In this document: in pieces, positions 33,790-41,595 of the stretch | How positions within the stretch are numbered: the first letter of the stretch is position 1 | Layout: every line of letters begins with the position of its first letter | Assembly (NCBI GenBank): GCA_005893305.1 | Contig: VBOZ01000029.1 | Span: forward strand, 58,229 to 112,376 | From: Candidatus Eisenbacteria bacterium | GTDB lineage: Bacteria > Eisenbacteria > RBG-16-71-46 > SZUA-252 | Direction of reading: 5' to 3' | DNA length: 54,148 nt | Program-made: the position numbers and the translations under genes | The notes under the pieces: generated by a model | Database searches by the model: none | What the model was told of the DNA's origin: nothing | What the model saw: the letters and a program-made list of their open reading frames with translations, nothing else

Positions 33790-36549
33790 CCAGGTTGCTT
33801 TCGGCGTTGATTTTATGTGTGTGGCTTCAAGGGGCCTTCGTGGGGCCCGGGCTGGCCGCTCCGATCTTCAGCGCGGCCCGCTCGACCGATTTGGCAAGCC
33901 CGCCCTACTCTGCCGCGGTCGGGGATCTGAACAACGACGGGATGCTCGATGCGGCGGTCGTGCACTTCTCCTACAGCAATACCGTGTCGGTGCTCTTGGG
34001 CAACGGCGACGGCTTCTTCCAGACTGGCGTGGACTACACGACTGGACCCAGCCCGAACTGCCTCCGGATTGGGGACCTGAACAATGACGGGAAGCTCGAC
34101 CTCGTGACCACGAGTGGCTCCTCCCCCACCGTATGGGTGCTCATGGGCAACGGGGACGGCACGTTCCAGACGAAGGTGGACTACCCGACGAATCCCAATC
34201 CTGTATCCGTCGCGATCGGGGATCTGGATGGTGACGGGAAACGGGAATGAGGATCTCGCTGTGGGGAATCTCACCCTTGGCTCCCCTGCCGTCGGGACCG
34301 TGACGATCATGTTGGGAAATGGAGACGGTACATTCCAGCCGAACTCCTACGCTGCGACCGGGAACGGCAACCGATCGGTGGCGATCGGGGACCTGAATGG
34401 TGACGGGAAGTCGGATATCGTGACGGCGAACTGGCTCGACGGCACCACGTCGGTGCTGCTGAATGCTGGAAGCGGCTTGTTCCTGCCGAAGGTGGACTAC
34501 GACACGGGGGCCGGCCCGTACTCCGTCGCGGTCGGGGACGTGAGCGGTGATGGGAAGCCTGACATCGTGACGGCGAACCAGGGCGATGGCTCCTTGTCCG
34601 TGCTGCTGGGGAACGGGAACGGCACGTTCCAGGCCAAGCTGGACCAGGTGACGGGGGGTAGCCCCGTCGCCGTCGCGATCTGGGACTTGAACGGTGACGG
34701 GAAGGGGGATCTCGTGACGGCGAACGGTGCCGCGACCATCGCGCTGCTATTGAGCAATGGGAATGGCGCCTTCCAGCAAAAGGTCGATGTTGGGACTGGA
34801 GTCGGTCCCAACTCCGTCACGATCGGGGACGTGAATGGCGACGGAAACATGGATATCGTGACGGCGAACTCGTCGGGCGCCGAGAAGGCCGTGTGGGTGG
34901 TCCTGGGCCGGGGAGACGGCACGTTCGTCGAACGCGTGGACTACGCGACGGCGGGTTCCCCCGTATCGGTCGCGGTGAAGGACCTGAACGGTGACTTGAA
35001 ACCCGACCTGGTGGCGGCGAACAACAGCGGAAGCGATGTGTCGGTGCGGCTTGGGAACGGCGACGGCACGTTCCAAGCGAGGCATGAGTTCGCGACAGGA
35101 CTCAACCCCACCTCCGTCGCGATCGAGGATGTGGACGGCGATTCGAGGCCGGACATCGTGACGACGAATTTCGGCGGGGCCTCGGTGTCCTTCCTGAAAG
35201 GGAAGGGCGACGGCGACTTCTATACGAAGATCGACTACGTAACAGGCAACGCTCCGGGCGGGGTCGCGATCGCGGACGTCACCGGGGACGGTACGTTGGA
35301 TATCGTTACAGCGAACTATGCGGACACCACAGTATCCGTGTTGCCTGGGCTGGGCCTCGGCGCCTTCGGTCCGAAGCAGGATCACCGAGTCGCAACCAAT
35401 CCGGCTTCGGTTGGGATCGCGGATCTAAACGGCGATTCAAAGCTCGACCTCGTGGTGTCGCACATCAATGCGTCGCCCGTCAATGGCACGCTCGCGGTAC
35501 TGCTGGGGGCCGGGAGTGGCACCTTTTTCGCGCCCATGTACTACAACGTGGGCGACAAACCGTACTCCCTCGCGGTCGGGGACATCACCAGGGACGGGAA
35601 GCCCGATATCGTGACGGCGAACTATGACGACAACAACGTGGCCTTCCTGATTAACAATGGTGACGGCAGTGGCACCTTCCAGCCGGCGGTCTATTACCCG
35701 ACGGGAACCAACCCTCGCTCGGTCGAGCTCGCGGATCTGAGCGGGAGCGGGAGCGGGAGCGGGAGGATGGATCTCGTCGTCGCGAACTCAGGCGGCAACA
35801 CGGTGTCGGTGCTGGAATCGATCGGATACGCATTCCTGCCGAAGGTGGACTATCGGGCGGGGAATGGCCCTTACGGCGTCGCGATCGCGGACGTGAGCGG
35901 TGACGGGAATCCGGATATTCTGACTGCGAACTATGGCGGCAACTCCGTGTCGTTCCTTCGCAACCTCGCGCCCCCCACCACGGACGTCAGCCTCGTTACG
36001 CTGAGCACAGAGACGACTGTGGGTCGGGTGCGCATCGAGTGGTACGCAAACGGCGACAGGATCTCTCAAGCAAGCGTCTACCGGCGTACCCCTGAGAGCG
36101 ACTGGGTGCTCCAGGGGCGCCCCGAGCCCGCGAACCGGAGAATCATCTACGAAGACGACACTGTGTCGCCCGGGGTGAGCTACGGCTACCGACTCGTGGT
36201 GCGGGATATCACCGGCTACGAGACTGCGATTGAGACGTGGGTGTCGGTGCCGGCGGGGAGGGGCGCTCCGGCGGTGCTTCGCCTGGAGTCGGCGCGGCCG
36301 AACCCCTTCGGGGGGCACGCGGAGTTCACGTACGGACTCCCACGAGGGGGACGGGTGCGGTTGGCTGTGTACGACGTGCAGGGGCGGCGCGTGGCCTCGG
36401 TCGTGGATCAGTTTGGGGGTTCGGGTTGGCGGTCGGTTGTGTGGGACGGTCGGGACATGGCCGGGCGGGAGGTTGGATCGGGGACGTATTTCTTGCGGCT
36501 GGAGTATGGGGGTGAGGTTCAGGTGCGCAAGGTGGTGCTGGCACGCTAG
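33786..36549 (+). CDS. secreted FG-GAP/VCBS repeat protein with FlgD-type C-terminal domain, frameshifted
   Basis: A large exported repeat protein in two frames. Part one (33786-34250) has a signal peptide (LLSALILCVWLQGAFVGPGL) and the first repeats, then hits TGA. Part two continues in the +1 frame from about 34240 to 36549. Removing one copy of the 7-nt duplication at 34234-34247 restores one frame of about 918 codons. Fourteen repeats of about 49-52 residues each carry a calcium-type loop such as GDLNGDGKSD, as in beta-propeller FG-GAP/integrin-like repeats. After a fibronectin-like stretch, the C-terminus (from about 36265; SARPNPFGG, YDVQGRRV, WDGRDMAGR, LRLEYGGEVQVRKVV) is a FlgD-like Ig sorting/anchoring domain. 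Likely a cell-surface or secreted protein. A terminator hairpin follows at 36574. Confidence 0.87.
34234..34247 (+). repeat. perfect 7-nt tandem duplication causing frameshift
   Basis: ACGGGAA occurs twice head to tail (34234-34240 and 34241-34247) in the third FG-GAP loop. With both copies the frame ends at TGA 34248-34250; with one copy the loop reads GDLDGDGNEDLAVG in one frame into the rest of the protein. Either a real slippage mutation or switch, or an assembly error. Confidence 0.85.
35741..35764 (+). repeat. in-frame hexanucleotide repeat (GCGGGA)4
   Basis: Four perfect copies of GCGGGA inside repeat 13 of the FG-GAP gene encode alternating Ser-Gly in place of the usual calcium-loop Asp residues. 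Copy-number change would keep the frame and lengthen or shorten the loop. Confidence 0.8.
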
Positions 36550-36573
36550 GGCCCACGTCCGTAAGTGAATGAG

Positions 36574-36609
36574 AGCCTTGGGAGCGTTCAGCTCCCTGGG
36601 CTTTCTCGT
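36574..36609 (+). terminator. intrinsic terminator after FG-GAP gene
   Basis: AGCCTTGGGAGC (36574-36585) pairs with GCTCCCTGGGCT (36591-36602) over 12 positions with one mismatch and one wobble, 5-nt loop, followed by TTCTCGTTT. It lies 25 nt after the stop codon. Confidence 0.72.
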
Positions 36610-36676
36610 TTCGGTACCGCCTAGAGCTGGCCAGCATGATTGAAGCTAGAGATCTATTCCCGTCTAATTCCCCCGA

Positions 36677-36704
36677 TTGCGCCCGTCGCCAACCGCGCTA
36701 TACT
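36677..36704 (+). promoter_or_regulatory. sigma70-type promoter of tRNA-Cys
   Basis: TTGCGC (36677-36682), 16-bp spacer, TATACT (36699-36704), then about 13 nt to the tRNA 5' end at 36718. Good -10 and acceptable -35, well placed for the tRNA. Confidence 0.65.
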
Positions 36705-36717
36705 CAATCACTTGCGG

Positions 36718-36793
36718 GGCGGCATAGCCAAGTGGCTAAGGCGACGGTCTGCAAAACCGTTATTCCCCGGTTCGAATCCGGGTGCCGCCTCCA
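36718..36793 (+). tRNA. tRNA-Cys (GCA)
   Basis: Complete cloverleaf with encoded CCA. The acceptor GGCGGCA pairs with TGCCGCC, followed by T as discriminator (U73, typical of tRNA-Cys) and CCA at 36791-36793. The anticodon loop CTGCAAA with stem ACGGT/ACCGT gives anticodon GCA (36751-36753 region). The T arm is CCCGG TTCGAAT CCGGG. No integrase or att-like duplication of its 3' end was seen beside it. Confidence 0.97.
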
Positions 36794-36917
36794 ACTATCG
36801 GTTTTTGAATCCTCGCTGTGACGCTATCTGTGCCGGTTTCCAGCCCCGCTTCGGGAACCCACGGGGAACCTCCTGGGAATGCGCCCTGAATCTCGTCTCC
36901 GTCACGCGGCCTTGAGC

Positions 36918-37727
36918 ATGTTTCGGCGCACGGTCGCCGGGTCTTTTCTGGCTGCCGCGATCTTGGTCACGACCGCCGCGCCGGCCGGGGCGGAGATCGT
37001 CAACACAAAGCGGCCCGGTCAAAACAAAGGGCTCGCCCTCACCGTCGGCTCCGGACTCGAGTACGAGACCGACGGTGAGGAGGCGCAGTATGGTTTCCCA
37101 TTCCTCGTGGAATACGGCTTTACGGAAATGCTCAAGCTGAGCGTCGAGCCGAGCTACGTCGTGGTCCGCAAGAAAGACGGCGATTCGATCACCGGGCCGG
37201 GAGATCTCGAAGCGACGGTTACCTGGGAGTTCCCAACCGAGCGCCGGTACCTGCCTGGGTTCGCCCTGGAAGGGGTGGTCAAGTTTCCGACCGCGCGCCG
37301 GGGCGACTTGGGCACCGGCGAAGCCGATTACTCCATCGGTGCGATCGTGACCAAGGAGCTCGTACCGTTCGATCTCGACCTCAACGCGGTCTACACGTTC
37401 GTCGGCAGTCCGCCGGGAGTTCATCTACAGAACACGTTCGAAGCCTCCCTCGCGGCGGAATGGCATCTCACGACCGTGTTGGATATCGAGGCCGAGGTGG
37501 TCACGAGTACCGGCGCAGGGGGCCGCTTCCATGGCCAGGCGGGAAGCCTCGGGAGCCTGGCTAATATTGGCGGCGCGGTGCTGGGCCAATCTGAATCCGA
37601 GGGGACGCTCGGTTTCGCCGAGCACTTGAGCGATCGCTTTGAGCTGGAGGAGGGAATGATCCTCAAGTCCGACGGGTCATGGCAGGCCGTCGCCGGCTGG
37701 GAATTCGATTTCGGCGAGGGCCGGTGA
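36918..37727 (+). CDS. predicted outer-membrane transporter-like barrel protein
   Basis: A 269-residue exported protein. The signal peptide (MFRRTVAGSFLAAAILVTTA, cleavage near AGA-EI) argues for ATG 36918; an ATG at 36879 would add 13 residues. The mature part has regular amphipathic strands (GLALTVGSGLEYETDG, GFPFLVEYGFTEMLKLSVEP, GDLEATVTWEFPTER, GFALEGVVKFPTARRGDLG) and ends with an aromatic-poor strand AVAGWEFDFGEGR. The pattern resembles transporter-type outer-membrane proteins with MetA-pathway-like barrels, but no substrate can be inferred. It is convergent with the SnoaL-like lipoprotein gene. Confidence 0.72.
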   Translation: MFRRTVAGSFLAAAILVTTAAPAGAEIVNTKRPGQNKGLALTVGSGLEYETDGEEAQYGFPFLVEYGFTEMLKLSVEPSYVVVRKKDGDSITGPGDLEATVTWEFPTERRYLPGFALEGVVKFPTARRGDLGTGEADYSIGAIVTKELVPFDLDLNAVYTFVGSPPGVHLQNTFEASLAAEWHLTTVLDIEAEVVTSTGAGGRFHGQAGSLGSLANIGGAVLGQSESEGTLGFAEHLSDRFELEEGMILKSDGSWQAVAGWEFDFGEGR

Positions 37728-37768
37728 CGGCCCTCCGGCTTCGCGACGGTCCGGCCGCCCTCGCGGCC

Positions 37769-38239
37769 CTAGTGGGTGCCGCCGGCAGCGTTCCAAATAT
37801 CGACCACGCAGCGCCACACTCCATCTGGGTCCTTGCGCCACACCGCCACGGCCTTTCCAGCGCTTGTGTGGAGGACGCCAGCGGAGTCGGCGATCGTGAA
37901 CTGATTGGTTCCGATCTCATAGGCCATCCTGCCACCGGGACTCACAACCACCTCCTGAGCTTTCCACGTCACCCCAAAGCCTGGGGCTTGGAATGCGCCA
38001 GCGACGTACTGGCGAATCGCGACCTTGCCATGCAGAGCCGTCATGTCTGGCGGCATCAGGGTGGCATCGTCGGTCCAGTACGCGACTGTTCGCTCGAGGT
38101 CCTTCGCGGCGGCGGCCGAAGCCCACGCTTGATCCCGCGCGAGGATCGCACGACGTTCAGTTTCAAGATTCATCGGGGCGGAACTGCATCCGAGGAGGAG
38201 GGCCGGGACGGCGAACAGATACAGCATCAGTAACCTCAT
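37769..38239 (-). CDS. SnoaL/DUF4440-like lipoprotein
   Basis: A 156-residue lipoprotein. The signal MRLLMLYLFAVPALLLGCSS has the lipobox LLLGC, so the mature protein starts at Cys17. The rest is an NTF2/SnoaL-like domain: RRAILARDQAWASAAAAKDL, TVAYWTDDATLMPPDM, GKVAIRQYVAGAFQAPGFGV and a final strand DGVWRCVVDIWNAAG. Such proteins are DUF4440/SgcJ-like with unknown ligand. ATG 38239 is set by the lipobox and GGGGG upstream; the frame is open far beyond it. Confidence 0.85.
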   Translation of the reverse strand: MRLLMLYLFAVPALLLGCSSAPMNLETERRAILARDQAWASAAAAKDLERTVAYWTDDATLMPPDMTALHGKVAIRQYVAGAFQAPGFGVTWKAQEVVVSPGGRMAYEIGTNQFTIADSAGVLHTSAGKAVAVWRKDPDGVWRCVVDIWNAAGGTH

Positions 38240-38365
38240 GAGTACCCCCTGACTTTGGTTCGGCGAGCATCGATCACCGGCTCGCGATTCTACTATCTCC
38301 GGGGATTGGACGACCGTCTTCTTGATGCCTAGACTGCACCGCGCCCGCAATCCGGCGGGCCCCGG

Positions 38366-38758
38366 ATGGGCGTCTCGGATGAGAAGATGCGAAACGAGTT
38401 GTACTTCGACACTGGTCTCTCGGTGTTCGGCGGCAGTGTGGGTTCCCACACGATCGAGGTGACTGCCAACTACCAGTACACGTTTCCGTCCGAGAAGCTC
38501 TCTTCACCGTTCGTGACCGCGGGCGTAGGTAGGATTTCGGCCGGTGTGAATCTCGGCCCTAGCGCCAGCGTCAGCGCGGTGAGCGCGGTCTTCGGCGCGG
38601 GCCTCGGCGCGCGGACCAAACTCCAGAACGGCCACGGCGCTTTTCGGATTGAAGCGCGTGTGGATCACGTCAGCGAGGGGAAAGACAGAGGGACGCAAGT
38701 CGTCGAGCCAGCCACCCTCTTCGGAGTCAAAGGCGGATTCGACCTATGGCTGGATTGA
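38366..38758 (+). pseudogene. fragment of an outer-membrane beta-barrel protein
   Basis: 130 residues of barrel-like sequence (ELYFDTGLSVFGGSV, HTIEVTANYQYTFPSEKL, SPFVTAGVGRISAGVNLG, GAGLGARTKLQNGHGAFRIE, TLFGVKGGFDLWLD) with no signal peptide. The frame opens at a stop codon (38330-38332) only 11 codons before the first ATG, and the upstream part codes nothing similar. It therefore looks like a 5'-truncated OmpA/OMP_b-brl-type gene. It might be translated as a soluble remnant, but export is impossible as read. Confidence 0.6.
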
Positions 38759-38771
38759 CTCCGGCAAAGCC

Positions 38772-40394
38772 CTACACCGGTTCGAGGGACGTCTCCGATT
38801 CGATTCGCGGCGAGGAACGACCTAGCTTCGGCGGGCGCAGCTTCAGCCGCTCCGAGACGTAACGCACCGCCGCGTCCGCATCCAGCTGAGTCCCGGCCAG
38901 CCCGACATAGCAGTCGGGCCGCAGGAGGTAAAACGAGGGCTGGGGAATCCGTGTGCGCTCGAGCTCCCGATCGTTGTGAGGGTCGCTGGGGACAACGTGG
39001 ACGCGCAGCATGTCGTCGAGGCCCAGTGTCCCGTGCGGCCGCGACGGCTGCCCGATGAGAATCAGATTGAACCGCGTATCGTCGAGCTTCTGAAACAAGT
39101 CCTCGATCGGCCCGTTGAGCTCGAATTTGAGCCGCAGCCAGGGGAACCGATCGCCGGCGCGCGGCGCCGCGTCCGGCAGGCCGGGCAGGTTTTCCGATAG
39201 AGAACTTTTCCGATACTCGATGCCGATCTGGGAAATGGTGAGAAATGCCGCCTTTCGGATCCGCTCGAAGTGCATCGCACGCGCCATGATCTTCGCGAGG
39301 ATCCGCGTGCGGAACAGCCTGGCCAGTCCGTTGTTCGATACGATCACCGAGAAACCCCGGTCGGTCGAGCTCAGCAGCCGCTGGGCGACAGGGACGCGCT
39401 CGCTCGCGTAGGAGTCGAGCAGGTCCTCGCTCGCGCGCCCCGATACGACGAGGGCCAGTTTCCACGCCAGGTTGTACGAATCTTGAAGCCCCGTGTTCAT
39501 TCCTTGGCCGCCGACCGGGCTGTGTATGTGCGCCGCGTCGCCCAGCACGAAGCAGCGGCGGTCGCGAAAGCGTTCCGCGCGCCGGTGATGGATGCGGTAG
39601 GTGGAGAACCAAGTGCATTCCTGGAAGGTCAGCGCAGTCCCGGCTTCCTGGCGCATCGAAGGGACCACTTCATCGAACGTCAGGTCGCCCTTCCCGCGCA
39701 AGGCCGGCGGGACGATTCCCACGATTCGCCAGTGGTCTGCTCCGCGCATGGGGAAGACCAGGTGGAATCCGTCGCTCCATAGATAGACATTGATCTCGTC
39801 CGGCACCATCGGCCCCGTCGCCCGAGTATCGGCGACGAAGAACACGTGCTCGTAGGGTGCGCCAAGGAAGGGGATCCCGCTCAGCTCGCGGACGCTGCTG
39901 CGGGCACCGTCGCATCCCGCGACCCACCCGACCGTAGTCTCCCGGACCGTTCCGTCCGGCTGCTTGAGCTTCGCGGTTACGTGATCGGAATGCTGTGCTA
40001 GGCCGACGAGCTCCGTGCTCCAATACACATCCGCACTCTGCTTGCGAAGGGCCTGGCCCAGCAACATCTCGTTGTCGTCCTGACCCAGCACGAGCAGGAA
40101 AGGATATGGGCTCAGGCCCTGGCCGATGTCGCCCACAGGGATTCGAGCAGTGCGCCGCCCCCGCGCCCAAAGGTTGGCGCCGGTGGCCCGCTTGCCCATC
40201 TCGACCGCCCGGTCGGCAATGCCGAGGTGCGAGTAGATCTCGAGCGTGCGCGCCTGCACAGCGAGGGCTCTCGTCTGAAGCGTTGGCCCTGCGTGCCGGT
40301 CGATGATCATCGTGCGCACACCCCGCCGGTGCAGCTGATTCGCCATCATCAGCCCGGTCGGGCCCGCTCCGACGACAAGCACGTCAATGTCCAC
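38772..40394 (-). CDS. FAD-dependent aromatic monooxygenase (PheA/TfdB/MhpA-like)
   Basis: A 540-residue class A flavoprotein hydroxylase. GAGPTGLMMANQL binds FAD near the N-terminus, the DG motif is GCDGARSSVRELSG, and the GD motif is VLGDAAHIHSPVGGQGMNTG. The C-terminal thioredoxin-like extension (about 430-530) is the version found in phenol or MhpA-type hydroxylases. Expected reaction: NAD(P)H-dependent hydroxylation of a phenolic ring; no ring-cleavage gene is adjacent, so the substrate is unknown. It converges with the barrel fragment, 13 nt apart. Confidence 0.92.
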   Translation of the reverse strand: MDIDVLVVGAGPTGLMMANQLHRRGVRTMIIDRHAGPTLQTRALAVQARTLEIYSHLGIADRAVEMGKRATGANLWARGRRTARIPVGDIGQGLSPYPFLLVLGQDDNEMLLGQALRKQSADVYWSTELVGLAQHSDHVTAKLKQPDGTVRETTVGWVAGCDGARSSVRELSGIPFLGAPYEHVFFVADTRATGPMVPDEINVYLWSDGFHLVFPMRGADHWRIVGIVPPALRGKGDLTFDEVVPSMRQEAGTALTFQECTWFSTYRIHHRRAERFRDRRCFVLGDAAHIHSPVGGQGMNTGLQDSYNLAWKLALVVSGRASEDLLDSYASERVPVAQRLLSSTDRGFSVIVSNNGLARLFRTRILAKIMARAMHFERIRKAAFLTISQIGIEYRKSSLSENLPGLPDAAPRAGDRFPWLRLKFELNGPIEDLFQKLDDTRFNLILIGQPSRPHGTLGLDDMLRVHVVPSDPHNDRELERTRIPQPSFYLLRPDCYVGLAGTQLDADAAVRYVSERLKLRPPKLGRSSPRIESETSLEPV

Positions 40395-40451
40395 GGAATC
40401 CCCTGGTCGGAGAAATCTTAATCCCGCCGTATCTTCGCCTCGTTCTCACTC

Positions 40452-41012
40452 CTAAGGTGCTCCTTCATGTGACCGCGTGCTACCGAATTTCTGCCTCTCC
40501 TTCGAGTATTGCCAGAGGGCCTTATCCACCGTTCGGATGGGAACGCCCAGTCGAAGGGCCAGGCCGCGGGTGAAGGCGAGGTAAGCGAGCCAGAACTCCA
40601 TCGCGTAGCGCGGGGGATTGGCGAAGCCGAGGGACCAGAGGGCGCGGTAATCGAGGATGGGATACGCGCGTGTATCGCAGAAGTGCAGAATCGTGGAGGC
40701 CGTGGGCCACTCGACGCCGTCGAGGAGCCGGAGGAGGCTGATCTTCAGCGCCTCGTCGGGAGTGGCGAACGCGGCGCGAGTGAGGGTTTCAACGTTGTGC
40801 CCGCCGTTCCTGCGACAGCTCGACTTGGTGCGGACGGACTTCCAGGCGCAGATCTTCAGGAATTCGGGGCGCGTGAGGTGGCCGCGTGCGAGAACGAGGG
40901 GGCGGATGTTGCCCAGGATTTCGTCGTCGCTGCCATCGTCACCAAATCGAGTGGCCCATCTGGCGATGTCCGCCTCAGGGAAGCGGAGGCGAAATTGCGC
41001 TCTCTTGAGCAT
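40452..41012 (-). CDS. HhH-type protein, DNA-glycosylase-like pattern
   Basis: A 186-residue protein of unknown function. Residues about 93-128 (LLDGVEWPTASTILHFCDT, then AYPILDYRALWSLG) follow the HhH-GPD pattern of DNA glycosylases: a G-V hairpin with TA, then a proline and an Asp before an Arg/Leu helix. The rest of the fold and the usual Fe-S cysteines are not evident, and the protein is shorter than typical glycosylases (about 210-290). It may be a divergent base-excision enzyme or only a helical HhH DNA-binding protein. Start ATG 41012 with AGGGA upstream. Confidence 0.55.
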   Translation of the reverse strand: MLKRAQFRLRFPEADIARWATRFGDDGSDDEILGNIRPLVLARGHLTRPEFLKICAWKSVRTKSSCRRNGGHNVETLTRAAFATPDEALKISLLRLLDGVEWPTASTILHFCDTRAYPILDYRALWSLGFANPPRYAMEFWLAYLAFTRGLALRLGVPIRTVDKALWQYSKERQKFGSTRSHEGAP

Positions 41013-41059
41013 CGATCCCTAGACTCGGAAATGACGGTTCGCGTCTGCTGAAAACGCCA

Positions 41060-41085
41060 GGGGCGGCATCCTTGCGGACACCGCC
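41060..41085 (-). terminator. hairpin terminator downstream of the cold-shock gene
   Basis: On the minus strand GGGCGGTGTCC pairs with GGATGCCGCCC over 11 bp (two G-T pairs) around a GCAA loop, then CTGGCGTTTTC. It lies between the cold-shock gene and the HhH-type gene; the T-tract is short and delayed. Confidence 0.55.
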
Positions 41086-41114
41086 CGTACGGCGCGAGGT
41101 GGTACTCGAGCGTC

Positions 41115-41315
41115 TTAGGCCTTGCGAACGTTCGCCGCCTGCAGCCCCTTCGGGCCCTGGGTAATGTCGAACTCGAGCGCTTCACCCTCGGCGAGCGTCT
41201 TGAACCCCTCGCCGGCGATCGCGGAAAAATGGACGAACACGTCCTCGCCACCCGACTGGGAGATAAAGCCAAAACCCTTTGCCTCGTTGAACCACTTCAC
41301 GGTGCCAGTTGCCAC
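41115..41315 (-). CDS. cold-shock protein (CspA family)
   Basis: A 66-residue single OB-fold RNA chaperone with RNP1 (KGFGFI) and RNP2 (VFVHFSAI) and the standard start [13 protein letters not shown]. It melts or binds RNA and single-stranded DNA. The first codon is GTG with AGGAGAT upstream. It is transcribed between a strong terminator upstream (41429-41456) and a hairpin downstream, so it is probably monocistronic. A leader of about 100 nt is available, as usual for csp genes. Confidence 0.96.
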   Translation of the reverse strand: MATGTVKWFNEAKGFGFISQSGGEDVFVHFSAIAGEGFKTLAEGEALEFDITQGPKGLQAANVRKA

Positions 41316-41428
41316 TTGAATCTCCTGCTGTCTCTGGGTCCGAGGACCCGCACTTGCCGCGTATCACGCCGCGACGGCGTCCGATCTCAATGACCGATGC
41401 TTCGATCGATCGCGGGTGACCGTCCAAC

Positions 41429-41456
41429 AAAAAACCGCCAGAGGGATCTCTGGCGG
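41429..41456 (-). terminator. strong intrinsic terminator downstream of the glucan synthase
   Basis: On the minus strand CCGCCAGAG and CTCTGGCGG form a perfect 9-bp stem around ATCC, followed immediately by TTTTTT. It lies about 140 nt after the glucan synthase stop and about 115 nt before the cold-shock gene, separating the two. Confidence 0.88.
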
Positions 41457-41595
41457 AATCTGAACGCGCGCGGCACATCCACAGGCAACCGAAGACAGAA
41501 CGGAGTGTAGTCCGAGTCTCGCAGGAATGACAGTCAATTCTCGGCGCAGTCCCCGCCGGTCAACGCTCCCGCGGCTATCTCAATGGACGCGTGCG

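Larger units (their letters stand above)
33919..35910 (+). repeat. 14 FG-GAP/VCBS coding repeats, about 147-156 bp period
   Basis: Fourteen in-gene repeats, each marked by a GDxNGDGxxD-type codon block, at about 33925, 34072, 34219, 34389, 34540, 34683, 34830, 34980, 35127, 35277, 35424, 35580, 35733 and 35889. The period is about 147-156 bp. Two positions deviate: the third interval is longer because of the 7-nt duplication, and copy 13 carries a hexanucleotide expansion. Confidence 0.85.

Noticed and set aside
33919-35910. Regular repeats of about 150 bp, considered as a CRISPR-like or satellite array
   Set aside because: They are diverged coding repeats (FG-GAP/VCBS), translate in one frame and lack identical repeats with unique spacers.
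36718-36793. tRNA-Cys as integration site of a genomic island
   Set aside because: No integrase, no duplicated tRNA 3' end and no mobile genes on either side in this window.
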